Shown: piece by piece, positions 34,543-43,487 of the stretch
How positions within the stretch are numbered: the stretch's first letter is position 1
How the letters are laid out: every line of letters starts with the position of its first letter
DNA from: a virus
Reading direction: 5' to 3' (one strand)
IMG/VR virus record: IMGVR_UViG_3300012005_000008
Location: 1-56,010 of that record
DNA length: 56,010 nucleotides
Program-made: the position numbers and the translations under genes
Notes under the pieces: model-generated
The model's input: only the letters and a program-made list of their open reading frames with translations
Told to the model about the DNA's origin: nothing
Database searches by the model: none

Positions 34543-36579
34543 ATGGCAAGACGAGATATTAAGCTGCTAGGATCCCTGGTTGATTACATCCAGGATATCA
34601 AGCCTTATCACACCAAGCTTCGTGAGTTTGCGTCTGAGATAATCTTCAATGACAATGTGAATGTCAGTGTCACAGAGTTGATGCATGATTATATTCACAT
34701 GCAAAACGTGTGGGGTCGTGACGACCTTGGTGGATATAAGCTATCAACAATAGCAGAAGGTATTGAATCTGATCGAACATTTAGGATCCCTGCCGCTATC
34801 TGGCCGCATTTCTCTATAGTCGATTCATTAAACTTTGGTCAAACTCCGCTAGGAGATGATCCAGCTGTTATTGATCTAACCGACTCCAATAATAACGGAA
34901 TACCAGATTCACATGACCCATATGTTGGAAATCCAAACTCATCACACTTTCCAGCAGAAGATTGGATCCCAGTTCAAGGTATTATCACTCGCACCACCAT
35001 CGATGTTACCGATATCGTGTCTAACGGTGGGATCTATTATTACACGTATGATCTAACCATCTATGTTAATAGTGACCTAGAAACATTCTATGGTTTAGGA
35101 AATGATTTTAAGATATTCTTCAACGGTGCCGACCTATCCTCAGTTGCTGAACGAGTAGATGCTGGATCCTCATATGATGATGATACATTTGATAGCTTAC
35201 CATATGACACAGACACGGTGGTGTTTATTGTACGGGATTTGTTTGGTCATTATCAGCTCACCTCAGATGACATAGCATCTCTTCCTGGAATTCAAAATAA
35301 ATTCCCAGAAACGATCGCCGCCTATGGATTTGCTAAGAATCTACCAGCTATCGACATACAATATACAAACACCGGACGGTTCCATGTTCCATTCCACCAG
35401 GGATCAAGGGTTTATGTAGATGGAGTTTTGCAAAAGTTTGGAACAGATTATCTAGTTGAAAGCAGCAGAGAGTTCATTCAATTCATGCCCGGTAAAAAGC
35501 CAGAGGCTGGTTCGACGATAACCGTTAACCTGATGAAATCTGATAAGCTATTCATCTCGATCACTCCTCCATTCGATTACAACGGAGTTCTTGCGGGATA
35601 TGACATCGGGACTTATGAAGAATATCCGTATGATTTAGTTAATGAATTTGTTCAAGCGATCTCTGGGGCTTATGACGATTGGCCATATGATGAGCTTCCA
35701 TATGAAGATGGCATCCCCAATGTTCCAACAGATTACTTTTTGATTGAGGTAAATCGAGCATATAAGGATAAGCACGCTCCAGTAACATTTTTTAACTCTA
35801 CCGGAGTTTCTGGTAAAGGTGTATTAAATGTTCTCAACATCCACGATTCAGCTCAAGATGGTGACATCTACCTGATCGCCGCGGTTGGTCCATGGTTATT
35901 CTTGGTTCAAAAGATCTTACCAACGCTTGAGCCAAAGTTAGCATATGCATCATTTAAGCAGGTGTTTGATAATGGAGCTATTTCATTTCAGATAGATCGT
36001 CAATGGACTCCATACTACATGGTGCCTGACAATAATACCTATAGCTCATACACTGAAGCGTATAACTTGTATCCATTCATTAATAATGATCCGACCGATT
36101 ACTTGGTTAATCTTGACCTGAAGACAGAACATGGTGTTATGTCTGATCCCACATCAGATGGGCGTCATTTCCCCGTTGAACTTATCTCGATCGGGAAGAT
36201 CATTAAAAATAGGGATCAAACTCTAACTAATCAGATCTCAGCGGTCGTTGATTCTAATGGCATCACCATTTATCCTGATTTCAAAGCAGATTATTATGAG
36301 TTTGTTCTTAATGACATTCCTATCCGTGGTACTTACTATGAGATTCGCGTTGAGCAGAATAATGGGCTCAATCCTACGGTACGCACGACTATCTGGGATC
36401 GAGTTCAAATCAATGTATTTGAAACAGATTCTGATGAAGTAACTGAAGTTAACTCTTACACTACTCACGTTACTAATGAACCTTCGCCATTGCCAGGAAT
36501 TCCACCTGAAGTTTCAGTAGATGAGTTCAATCAGTACGTGATTCCAGATTATGTAGATGATGACTACGTGGACCAGTAA
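34543..36579 (+). CDS. Virion structural protein, gp8 position
   Basis: A 678-residue protein starting MARRDIKLLGSLVDYIQDIK with the following PYHTKLREFASEI, a form also found in uncharacterised structural proteins of T4-like marine phages. Mainly beta. It contains a Tyr/Asp/Pro-rich segment (AYDDWPYDELPYEDGIP, about 382-398) like the one in the giant protein. It begins 8 bases after the giant gene. Position suggests a wedge protein such as gp8, but similarity was not recognised. Confidence 0.65.
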   Translation: MARRDIKLLGSLVDYIQDIKPYHTKLREFASEIIFNDNVNVSVTELMHDYIHMQNVWGRDDLGGYKLSTIAEGIESDRTFRIPAAIWPHFSIVDSLNFGQTPLGDDPAVIDLTDSNNNGIPDSHDPYVGNPNSSHFPAEDWIPVQGIITRTTIDVTDIVSNGGIYYYTYDLTIYVNSDLETFYGLGNDFKIFFNGADLSSVAERVDAGSSYDDDTFDSLPYDTDTVVFIVRDLFGHYQLTSDDIASLPGIQNKFPETIAAYGFAKNLPAIDIQYTNTGRFHVPFHQGSRVYVDGVLQKFGTDYLVESSREFIQFMPGKKPEAGSTITVNLMKSDKLFISITPPFDYNGVLAGYDIGTYEEYPYDLVNEFVQAISGAYDDWPYDELPYEDGIPNVPTDYFLIEVNRAYKDKHAPVTFFNSTGVSGKGVLNVLNIHDSAQDGDIYLIAAVGPWLFLVQKILPTLEPKLAYASFKQVFDNGAISFQIDRQWTPYYMVPDNNTYSSYTEAYNLYPFINNDPTDYLVNLDLKTEHGVMSDPTSDGRHFPVELISIGKIIKNRDQTLTNQISAVVDSNGITIYPDFKADYYEFVLNDIPIRGTYYEIRVEQNNGLNPTVRTTIWDRVQINVFETDSDEVTEVNSYTTHVTNEPSPLPGIPPEVSVDEFNQYVIPDYVDDDYVDQ

Positions 36580-36604
36580 CACATAAAACAAAAGCTAATG
36601 GCAG

Positions 36605-36612
36605 TATAAATA
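36605..36612 (+). promoter_or_regulatory. Putative late promoter TATAAATA
   Basis: Exact late octamer, 22 bases before the gene at 36634. Confidence 0.65.
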
Positions 36613-36633
36613 GATCTATAAGCCGAGGATCGA

Positions 36634-37218
36634 ATGAATCATACAGAGCAATCACTACCATTTTACACCACCGTTATCGGTGAGGTATGCATTCAGGATG
36701 CTACAACGCTGGAGATTATCCAGAAAAAGAAGAATGCTATCCATCCAAAGAATATGGCGGCTGCTATAGCTAGATCATTAAGCCGCAATGATAATGGTTA
36801 CATCTTTAAGATGAGTTTTGGTAATGGTGGAACATTCTTAAACTCAAGTAGCAAGATCATCTACCGTTCTCCTAATGTACTTGGTGGCGCCGATCTCTAT
36901 AATCCAACATATGAAGTTCAGGTCGATAGCAACACACAAGGAACTCCTGCTAGTAATTCAGTAGTTTCATCGGACTCCCCGAGTCCGGCTATAACATCTG
37001 TAGTGACGATCACATGCGTGCTAAATGCTGATGAACCATCAGGGCAAGCGGTATCGTCAAACCTTACAACAGACGCGAACTCACCTTACTCATTTGATGA
37101 ACTTGGGTTGAAGACGGCTGATGGGCTGCTGTTGTCACACTTAATTTTTAACCCAATCGAAAAGACCGCAAACCGAGCTTTTTTGATAACCTATACATTA
37201 ACGATCTCTGTAAGTTGA
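36634..37218 (+). CDS. Putative tail/fibre-network structural protein
   Basis: A 194-residue protein. The segment KKKNAIHPKNMAAAIARSL, then FKMSFGNGGTFLN (about residues 31-72), is a pattern found in tail-associated structural proteins of T4-like phages. The rest is beta and Ser/Thr-rich. It sits under an exact late promoter, between large baseplate genes and the fibre genes. Confidence 0.65.
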   Translation: MNHTEQSLPFYTTVIGEVCIQDATTLEIIQKKKNAIHPKNMAAAIARSLSRNDNGYIFKMSFGNGGTFLNSSSKIIYRSPNVLGGADLYNPTYEVQVDSNTQGTPASNSVVSSDSPSPAITSVVTITCVLNADEPSGQAVSSNLTTDANSPYSFDELGLKTADGLLLSHLIFNPIEKTANRAFLITYTLTISVS

Positions 37219-37255
37219 TTACGGAGTGAAAATCCAGACATGATGGATATCCTTG

Positions 37256-37264
37256 TGTAAATAA
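37256..37264 (+). promoter_or_regulatory. Putative late promoter TGTAAATAA
   Basis: TAAATA-type motif about 50 bases before the start of the small gene at 37315, and upstream of the first fibre gene. The flanking ATCTCAT also follows or precedes other copies of the motif. Confidence 0.5.
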
Positions 37265-37314
37265 TCTCATACGTTTTTAACGTAAACCAGATTAAAAGAA
37301 CAATGGAGAGTATG

Positions 37315-37539
37315 ATGTCTGACAAAGAATTTGAAACGACTGATATCGTGTTAGCCGCCTACCTAAAGACGAAAAATTACAGGCTCCTTGAGATCGTGAA
37401 GAACGGTAACAAAGGAACTTTTATCTTCTCGGGTGTAGACGAATCTATCATCGATGAATATGATTTAGGGCAAGCTTTGGTTGAGCCGAGGAATTTAAAT
37501 TCCGAGATCAAGGCCCTAACTACCGCAGCAAGGAGATAA
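37315..37539 (+). CDS. Small conserved protein (DUF5659-like)
   Basis: A 74-residue protein if read from the ATG at 37315 (MSDKEFETTDIVLAAYL), which gives good spacing to GGAGAG; in-frame ATGs at 37303 and 37312 are alternatives. The pattern TTDIVLAAYLKTKNYRLL, then GTFIFSG, resembles the DUF5659 fold found in phage proteins. It ends 6 bases before the first fibre gene and may help its assembly; that is inference. Confidence 0.6.
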   Translation: MSDKEFETTDIVLAAYLKTKNYRLLEIVKNGNKGTFIFSGVDESIIDEYDLGQALVEPRNLNSEIKALTTAARR

Positions 37540-37545
37540 ACAGAA

Positions 37546-39612
37546 ATGCCAACAATTGCTTACACGATTAACTGGTCAGACGGCACGTTAAAACAACCGT
37601 TTACCTTAAATGGACAGTCGATAGACTCATCGTCTACGTCTTTGACCTTAACGGGTAAGGGCACTGTTAGTTGGGGTGAAGCGGCCCAGGAAAATTTCCT
37701 ACACCTGCTAGAAAACTTTGCATCGTTAAATTCTCCACCATCTCATCCAACAACTGGGCAGACGTGGTATAATGCTACAGACGGCTACCTCAAGATCTAT
37801 AATACCAACAATGCGTGGGAAGATATAGCTAAACGTAGGATTGACTCAGCAACAACTCCTGGTGGAACTCATTATCCAGGAGATTTGTGGTATGATACGG
37901 TTAATGATAAGCTTAAAGTTTATAATAAGGCTGGTCAGTGGGTGATCCAAGCAGGAACAACAACCCCAACGCCGGTACCTTCGCCTACGCCAACTCCTAC
38001 GCCAACTCCTTCGCCGACGCCAGCACCAACTCCTTCGCCTTCGCCTACTCCTTCGCCGACGCCAGCACCGTCACCGACACCGGTTACTCCTCCACCGATC
38101 CCACCAGCTACTCAGCCGTATGGCCAATCTGGTTCATTCTCCCTGGTCTTCCAGGATGAATTCGACGGAACTAGCCTCGATGCAACAAAGTGGAATGATC
38201 ATATCTGGTATCTTAACTCTGATCCAACTATCAACTATACAGTTGAAAGCGGTTCATTGAAGATCTGGCCTGCTGCTGGATTTGTTAACCGTACGATCGA
38301 CACCGATGGTAAATTCTACGCGACCTATGGTTTCTTTGAAATCGATGCTAAGCTGCCACGTGGTAAGGGTGTTTGGCCAGCTTTCTGGCTGTATAACCAT
38401 GATCAACCAGATCCATATCGACCAGAGATCGACATCATGGAAGCATATCCAGGCGGCGGACCAGACACTGGCTGGGGTGACTCGCAGCTCAGGGCTAATA
38501 ACTACGCCGTGACTATCTGGACGGGTCCTCCTGGGGCATCTGCTGGAACGCTCAAGCTGAGTGATTCTCCTATCGGTTTCATCTCTGATCTTTCGACAAA
38601 TTTCCACAAGTACCAATGTAAGTGGGAATCAAACAAGCTAACATTCTACTTTGATGGTGTTCAGTTCTACACCGTTAACGTTTCGATGCCAGCTCGTATG
38701 TACATGCTGTTGGATCTTTACTTTGGAAGCTCTTCGGGTACTCCAGACGAAACAACGCCGTTGGGATCGTCAAATTCGTTCGAGATTCGTTATGCTCGAG
38801 CATGGTCGCTCGGAAGTACTTCACCAACGCCATCTCCAGCACCTTCGCCTACACCAACGCCAGCTCCTACACCAGCTCCTACACCAGCTCCATCTGGTAC
38901 AGGACCGCTTGGACAGAACTCCGCGTTGTACACTCAGACCTTCTCTGATGACTTCACTGGTTCGTCACTGAACTCTACTAAGTGGATCAACCACAGTTGG
39001 TATGCTGCAAGTGACTCTGTTATTAACTATGGTGTTGCTAACGGTTCACTGAGCATCTGGCCAGCGTCTGGATTCGTATCACGTACAATCAACACTGATA
39101 CGAAGTTCACCCAGACTTATGGTTACTTTGAAGCAGTTATGGGATTGCCGTCTGGTAAAGGACCACGCCCGGTCTTTAACTTGCTTAATCACCTTGATTC
39201 AGATGCTCGTGTACCGATCATCGCGATCATGGAAGCATACCCTGGCGCAGGTATCGGAAGTGGATGGAGCAATTCTTCGCTCGACTCTACTGACTACGCG
39301 ATGACAGCTTACACGAACGCTAACAATGGTTCATTGGTCGGTTCATCTAGGCTCAGCACAACGTCAGTAACTGGCGGAAATCTCTCTCAATCATTCCACA
39401 CGTATGGAGTGAAATGGTCGACGGTTGCATTGGTGTTCTACTTTGACGGACAACAGGTCTACTCGCTCAGTACCTCAGCGTTTACTGATCCTATGTTCAT
39501 CAACTTCGAGCTCGACTTCGGTAGCGCTTCTGGAACACCAGATGGAACGACTCCAACAGGTCCGACCAACTCGTTTGAGATTCAGTACGTTAGGGCTTGG
39601 CAGTTCGTATAA
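37546..39612 (+). CDS. Tail-fibre-like protein with two GH16 domains
   Basis: A 688-residue protein. Residues 1-135 are a virion-attachment-type domain with two short repeats (GQTWYNATDGYLKIY and GDLWYDTVNDKLKVY). A Thr/Pro/Ser linker spans ~138-190. The first glycoside hydrolase 16 domain (~195-425) starts VFQDEFDG and has the intact active site EIDIME (Glu294, Asp296, Glu299). A second linker at ~426-452 leads to a second GH16 domain (~460-688), where the active site reads IIAIME (Ile558, Ala560, Glu563) and so lacks the nucleophile and the Asp. GH16 enzymes cleave beta-1,3/1,4 glucans and other surface polysaccharides. The protein is probably a receptor-binding fibre with depolymerase activity. 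Confidence 0.88.
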   Translation: MPTIAYTINWSDGTLKQPFTLNGQSIDSSSTSLTLTGKGTVSWGEAAQENFLHLLENFASLNSPPSHPTTGQTWYNATDGYLKIYNTNNAWEDIAKRRIDSATTPGGTHYPGDLWYDTVNDKLKVYNKAGQWVIQAGTTTPTPVPSPTPTPTPTPSPTPAPTPSPSPTPSPTPAPSPTPVTPPPIPPATQPYGQSGSFSLVFQDEFDGTSLDATKWNDHIWYLNSDPTINYTVESGSLKIWPAAGFVNRTIDTDGKFYATYGFFEIDAKLPRGKGVWPAFWLYNHDQPDPYRPEIDIMEAYPGGGPDTGWGDSQLRANNYAVTIWTGPPGASAGTLKLSDSPIGFISDLSTNFHKYQCKWESNKLTFYFDGVQFYTVNVSMPARMYMLLDLYFGSSSGTPDETTPLGSSNSFEIRYARAWSLGSTSPTPSPAPSPTPTPAPTPAPTPAPSGTGPLGQNSALYTQTFSDDFTGSSLNSTKWINHSWYAASDSVINYGVANGSLSIWPASGFVSRTINTDTKFTQTYGYFEAVMGLPSGKGPRPVFNLLNHLDSDARVPIIAIMEAYPGAGIGSGWSNSSLDSTDYAMTAYTNANNGSLVGSSRLSTTSVTGGNLSQSFHTYGVKWSTVALVFYFDGQQVYSLSTSAFTDPMFINFELDFGSASGTPDGTTPTGPTNSFEIQYVRAWQFV
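37966..38106 (+). repeat. Low-complexity repeat encoding Thr/Pro/Ser linker
   Basis: Short CC(A/T)AC(C/G)-type repeats encode an alternating Pro/Thr/Ser/Ala linker. Similar arrays occur at 38823-38895 and 40120-40415 in the fibre genes. Such repeats can change in length by slippage. Confidence 0.85.
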
Positions 39613-39630
39613 TAGCGATCGGCTATATAA

Positions 39631-39667
39631 AAACCAGCGGATTAAAACCCGCTGGTTTTTTATTTTT
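39631..39667 (+). terminator. Rho-independent terminator
   Basis: A 10-base-pair stem AAACCAGCGG / CCGCTGGTTT around an 8-base loop, followed by a T-rich tract. It stands directly after the first fibre gene and before a new late promoter, separating the two fibre transcripts. Confidence 0.92.
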
Positions 39668-39672
39668 AGACC

Positions 39673-39681
39673 AATAAATAG
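39673..39681 (+). promoter_or_regulatory. Putative late promoter AATAAATAG
   Basis: TAAATA-type motif 23 bases ahead of the second fibre gene, immediately after the terminator. Confidence 0.55.
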
Positions 39682-39704
39682 TCTTATAAAAATGATAGGA
39701 TATC

Positions 39705-41459
39705 ATGGCAACAGATTATGTACTTCATTGGTCAGATGATGCGATCAAGAAACCATTTAAGTTGAATCAACAAGCGGTTAATACCACACTAACCTCTTTG
39801 ACTCTTAACGGTAAGGGCGCGATTAACTGGGCTGAATCAATACAAACAGACCTGATTCAATTGCTAGAGCATTTTGCGTCGACAACTCCACCAAAGAATC
39901 CAACTGTTGGACAGCTATGGTTTAACACGTCTGACAAGAAGATGCGTGTATACTGGCGCTCTACGTGGAATACTGTAGGAAATTACAGGATAGATTCTGC
40001 AACACCACCAACCAATCCACTTCCAGGTGATTTTTGGTATGATACGGTTAGAGATGCGTTAAAGGTTCAAACAGTAAAGGGAACTTGGATTTTAGCGAGT
40101 GTAGAGGGTAATCCTGTCCAAACACCAACTCCGGTACCAACGTTGGTTCCGGTACCGGCCCCTCCCCCTACACCTACACCTACTCCAACACCGGTGACAA
40201 CATTTCCACCAACTCCAGCGCCCACCCCATCACCTACTCCAGCGCCAACGGTTACGCCAGCACCAACTCCAGCACCAACTCCGCCACCAACTCCGTTTAC
40301 GCCAGCACCAACTCCAGCACCCACCACATCGCCGGTGCCTACACCTGTGCCTGTGCCTACACCTGTGCCTACACCAGCACCATCCCCTGCTCCAGCACCA
40401 TCGCCTACACCAACACCTGGAACTGTTACTCCTTACGGGCCAAACCCGAGTGGATATCAGCTGGTGTTTCAGGATGAATTCGATGGATCATCGATTGATC
40501 TTTCGAAATGGAACACCCACCTATGGTACCTCAGCGAACCAGCTTTAACTAATTTCGCTGTCACTGGCGGAGCACTTAAACTTTGGCCGATTAAAGATTC
40601 TACTGGCGCTTTTGAACCACGTCATTTGAGCACAGATGGTAAATTTTACATTACGTATGGTTATGTAGAGGTGGAAGCTCAACTGCCTATTGGAAAGGGT
40701 GTCTATCCATCTTTATGGATGTATAATCGTGATGATATCAATCCAATAGAGATTGATTATATGAATGCATTTCCAGGGGCAGTTTCTCAAGGGTTTGCTA
40801 CAACGAATTTTGAACCAGTAACTTATAATATGTCAACGTGGTCTGGCAGCACACTAGAATCTTCTTATAATTATAATGTTGGAATAAAGCTAAGTTCAGG
40901 ATTCCACAAATATGGAGTTCAGCGTGACTCTACAGGAACTGCATTCTGGTATGATGGCAATCAGATCTATAAATCTAGCTATGTTTTACCGCAACGAATG
41001 TTCTTATTGATCAGCTTACTTTATGGTAGCGTTTCTGGGACTCCTGATGATTCTACCCCTCTTGGAAGCTTTAACTCATTCACGATTAATTACATTAGGG
41101 CATGGACAGGCAGCAATGTAGCCACAACTAACACAATGCAAGCTGCTCATTATCTAGATACAGGTGTTGATTTAGTCGGTTTTTATTCGATACAAGGAGG
41201 GGGTACATTAGTTCCATCTACGTTCGGTGGTCGACAGATCTTACTGATAGGAGATAACAATGGTGAGATGACCTTCATCTTAGAAGGCGCAAATTTACCG
41301 TCTAATATCTTTACATCTATTCAGATAAATGGTAAAACTTTCCCTTCTCAACAAGATAATTGCACTATATCTTACACGGCTTCTTCAACAGTTTGGAAGT
41401 GGTTGTCTGATTCTTCTGGATTAGTTGCTGGAACATTCTATTCTATCATTATAACATGA
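39705..41459 (+). CDS. Tail-fibre-like protein with one degenerate GH16 domain
   Basis: A 584-residue paralogue of the preceding fibre. The N-terminal attachment-type domain (1-130, [15 protein letters not shown]) is similar. The Pro/Thr/Val linker is long (~133-245). The GH16 domain (~250-465) begins VFQDEFDG, and its active site reads EIDYMN (Glu349, Asp351, Asn354): the acid/base Glu is replaced by Asn, so hydrolysis is probably lost and sugar binding may remain. A further 115-residue beta domain ends the protein and could be the distal tip. The stop overlaps the ATG of a 2OG oxygenase. Confidence 0.85.
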   Translation: MATDYVLHWSDDAIKKPFKLNQQAVNTTLTSLTLNGKGAINWAESIQTDLIQLLEHFASTTPPKNPTVGQLWFNTSDKKMRVYWRSTWNTVGNYRIDSATPPTNPLPGDFWYDTVRDALKVQTVKGTWILASVEGNPVQTPTPVPTLVPVPAPPPTPTPTPTPVTTFPPTPAPTPSPTPAPTVTPAPTPAPTPPPTPFTPAPTPAPTTSPVPTPVPVPTPVPTPAPSPAPAPSPTPTPGTVTPYGPNPSGYQLVFQDEFDGSSIDLSKWNTHLWYLSEPALTNFAVTGGALKLWPIKDSTGAFEPRHLSTDGKFYITYGYVEVEAQLPIGKGVYPSLWMYNRDDINPIEIDYMNAFPGAVSQGFATTNFEPVTYNMSTWSGSTLESSYNYNVGIKLSSGFHKYGVQRDSTGTAFWYDGNQIYKSSYVLPQRMFLLISLLYGSVSGTPDDSTPLGSFNSFTINYIRAWTGSNVATTNTMQAAHYLDTGVDLVGFYSIQGGGTLVPSTFGGRQILLIGDNNGEMTFILEGANLPSNIFTSIQINGKTFPSQQDNCTISYTASSTVWKWLSDSSGLVAGTFYSIIIT

Positions 41460-42112
41460 GCTATTATACAGTTGATCATTGTGATCTTTCGTGCTATGAA
41501 GCATTCAATCACATCCCTCCATCATTATCATCTACTATTATCTTAGCTGAATGTTTTGAGAAACAAAGATGTGCCGAGCTATCAGAGATCTTAAAGAACG
41601 CTTCTTCAGGGGCGTCTGGAGTTCACGACTTAGACGCAGGTGAGAAGGTAGATTATAACCATAGGTCGTCAAGCTATTGTTCAGTAGATACCGATGTATA
41701 TAATTCTGTCGCTGATCGCATTAACTTTGTGGTTAATTATCACGTAGAAAGACAAATCATGCAACCCCACCACAAGTTAGTATTATGCGAAGGGGTTCAG
41801 TTCTTAAAATATGACGCTTCAAATAGTGGACATTTTAATCGACACCACGATGATGGTTATTTTGCGAACGGAGGATTTCAATATGTAGCATCTTATAGAA
41901 AATTCTCTACTGTGACCTACATCAATGATGATTATGAGGGAGGCGAACTAACTCTTGACACCGTTAAAGATCCTCAAGGAAATCCATTTAGCATGAAAAT
42001 GCCAGTTGGGACCACGATAATTTTCCCGTCTGATCAGCGATTCCCTCATGAAGTAAAAAAAGTTACCAAGGGTACTAGATATTCAATAGTTTGTTGGTAT
42101 AACTTTGAGTAA
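41456..42112 (+). CDS. 2-oxoglutarate/Fe(II) oxygenase, prolyl-4-hydroxylase-like
   Basis: A 218-residue protein whose C-terminal half has the P4H fold signature. The iron ligands are in NRHHDDGYF (HxD at 130-132 or 131-133) and His198 (FPHEV); Arg208 (GTRYSI) binds 2-oxoglutarate. [14 protein letters not shown] is the usual strand pair. Such enzymes hydroxylate prolyl or other residues. Its ATG overlaps the stop of the proline-rich fibre gene (ATGA), so the two are translated together. That makes the fibre linker a natural candidate substrate; this is inference. All key residues are present. Confidence 0.88.
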   Translation: MSYYTVDHCDLSCYEAFNHIPPSLSSTIILAECFEKQRCAELSEILKNASSGASGVHDLDAGEKVDYNHRSSSYCSVDTDVYNSVADRINFVVNYHVERQIMQPHHKLVLCEGVQFLKYDASNSGHFNRHHDDGYFANGGFQYVASYRKFSTVTYINDDYEGGELTLDTVKDPQGNPFSMKMPVGTTIIFPSDQRFPHEVKKVTKGTRYSIVCWYNFE

Positions 42113-42126
42113 AATCCATGCTTTCT

Positions 42127-42135
42127 CTTAAATAA
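42127..42135 (+). promoter_or_regulatory. Putative late promoter CTTAAATAA
   Basis: TAAATA-type motif ahead of the putative lysis genes, about 64 bases from the start at 42199. Confidence 0.4.
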
Positions 42136-42198
42136 TCTCTATCATGATGTACTATTCTTTTCAGTTCGTGGCGTACATCTGCTATATGGAGATTTACC

Positions 42199-42633
42199 AT
42201 GGATATGTCAAAAATTGGAGTTTACTGGGACTTGCTCCGCAAGGGTCAAGAAGTAGCGGATCCGGAGAAGTGGAAGGCGCACCAAATCACGGCGACGATC
42301 GTCGGAGGATTAATCGTTGCGCTAATTAACCTAGCCAAATCTTATGGATATGACCTACCTATCACGCCCGATACGGCTAACTCTCTCGGTGTTGGTGTCA
42401 TCGCTGCTGTTAATGTCGTGCTCACTATTACAACCAGCAAAAAAGCCGGTTTGCTTCCAGCCAAACCTAACGGAACAGCAGTGCCAGCAGTGGTGGAACA
42501 ACCACCAACCCCACAGTTCAGCGATACAGTGCAGCCCGTCGATAGCCCCGCAGCGGAACCTACGACAGCAAGCGATCAACCAGCAGTGGAACCAACAAAG
42601 CCAGCAGTCGATGATTACATCTACCGCGGATAA
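42199..42633 (+). CDS. Holin-like membrane protein
   Basis: A 144-residue protein starting after TATGGAGATTTACC. Two hydrophobic segments (ATIVGGLIVALINLA, about 33-47, and LGVGVIAAVNVVLTIT, about 63-78) are joined by a short polar loop. A basic turn (SKKAG) and a Pro/Ala/Thr-rich cytoplasm-type tail follow. Two short transmembrane helices fit a class II holin. A lipoprotein-like frame is nested in another phase within the gene. No endolysin gene was recognised next to it. Confidence 0.6.
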   Translation: MDMSKIGVYWDLLRKGQEVADPEKWKAHQITATIVGGLIVALINLAKSYGYDLPITPDTANSLGVGVIAAVNVVLTITTSKKAGLLPAKPNGTAVPAVVEQPPTPQFSDTVQPVDSPAAEPTTASDQPAVEPTKPAVDDYIYRG

Positions 42634-42724
42634 TGAATCAATCAAGGACCTACTAAGCGGTAACCTCACCGATTATCTGGACTCAATTGATGGCGTCTTC
42701 GTCGGCGTCAAGTGTCACTATTAA
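42344..42724 (+). CDS. Nested lipoprotein-like ORF (possible outer-membrane spanin)
   Basis: A 126-codon frame, shifted relative to the holin-like gene and reaching 91 bases beyond its stop. It has a basic start (SRPIRLT), a hydrophobic stretch (LSVLVSSLLL) and a lipobox ending at Cys26 (LLMSC), then a Gln/Pro-rich body. This is the layout of Rz1-type o-spanins, which are often nested in another frame. The final 31 codons, outside the overlap, look like normal coding sequence and fill an otherwise empty gap. Against it: no clear ribosome-binding site, and hydrophobic helices often yield Leu-rich shadow frames. Confidence 0.35.
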   Translation: MDMTYLSRPIRLTLSVLVSSLLLMSCSLLQPAKKPVCFQPNLTEQQCQQWWNNHQPHSSAIQCSPSIAPQRNLRQQAINQQWNQQSQQSMITSTADNESIKDLLSGNLTDYLDSIDGVFVGVKCHY

Positions 42725-42745
42725 CTTAACTAAAGGAAATACAAA

Positions 42746-43012
42746 ATGGAACAGTTTTTCATGATCGTCAAGATGGTCGCAGCGCTGTACCCGGTGTTGA
42801 TGCAAATCATCAAGTCAATTGAAGAAGCCATGCCTGCTGCTGGGCAAGGCCAAGCCAAGCTCGCGCTTATCAAGACTACGCTCGAAGGAGCTTACACCAC
42901 GATGGGTGATGCTCAGGTAAAATTTGAAGCCATCTGGCCGATGCTTCAGGGCGTCATCTCGGCGATGGTTTCGATGTACAACGCAGCTGGCGTTTTCAAG
43001 AAGTCTGCGTAA
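42746..43012 (+). CDS. Small hydrophobic hypothetical protein, possible lysis accessory
   Basis: An 88-residue protein preceded by AAAGGAAAT. The N-terminal hydrophobic helix (FMIVKMVAALYPVLMQII) and a second weaker one (MLQGVISAMVSMY) suggest membrane association. It follows the holin-like gene in the same direction, so a lysis role is possible but not shown. The 3' end overlaps the convergent next gene by 17 bases. Confidence 0.6.
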   Translation: MEQFFMIVKMVAALYPVLMQIIKSIEEAMPAAGQGQAKLALIKTTLEGAYTTMGDAQVKFEAIWPMLQGVISAMVSMYNAAGVFKKSA

Positions 43013-43487
43013 ACAGCTGAGGCTGTAATAGCATTAAATCGGCATTAAAGCTTGGATCCCAGGGGAATTTTCCCTGGGCGTCTGGCCATACTAGCTGCAG
43101 CGCATCAACGTTTTTATTTGCCCTCAAATTAGCAATATTAAGATATCCATCGGTCATCTCTGGATCGATTCGCTTCAATACTGAAGGCATGTTAGCGATC
43201 CCCTCAACAGGTTCATCAATCGGCAATTTTCCAGCTTTAAGCATCTCAGCTGCGGTGTTGAGAATGATTTGAGCGTGTTCCATGGGAAGTGAGAACACAA
43301 CCAGCTCTGGTAGTCCTTTATCAGCTAAACCGACGGTGTATGCCATGGAGATGAACTGGCCTGGTAAGATAGGATCTATCTCAGTACCAATTACAGCATG
43401 ACCAACATTCTTAATGATCTCATCAAGGTTATCATGAAATGCCTTGACACCTTGGGAACAGCACATGCAATCATGTCCATGCTTCAT
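42996..43487 (-). CDS. DUF4262-like protein
   Basis: A 163-residue protein. AVIGTEIDPILPGQFISMAY, then TVGLADKGLPELVVF (about residues 32-67), matches the DUF4262 pattern of small bacterial proteins of unknown function. A CMCC cluster near the N-terminus (residues 7-10) may bind metal. It is coupled by a 4-base overlap to the HD-domain gene. Confidence 0.65.
   Translation of the reverse strand: MKHGHDCMCCSQGVKAFHDNLDEIIKNVGHAVIGTEIDPILPGQFISMAYTVGLADKGLPELVVFSLPMEHAQIILNTAAEMLKAGKLPIDEPVEGIANMPSVLKRIDPEMTDGYLNIANLRANKNVDALQLVWPDAQGKFPWDPSFNADLMLLQPQLFTQTS

Noticed and set aside
38254-38616. 120-codon minus-strand ORF in the first GH16 domain
   Set aside because: Antisense shadow of a strongly supported gene, without its own start signals.
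40067-40327. Glycine/valine-repeat minus-strand ORF
   Set aside because: It is the antisense image of the proline-codon repeat in the second fibre gene.
42144-42329. 61-codon ORF overlapping the holin-like start
   Set aside because: It loses coding character after 42199, where it runs out of frame with the holin-like gene that has a good ribosome-binding site.
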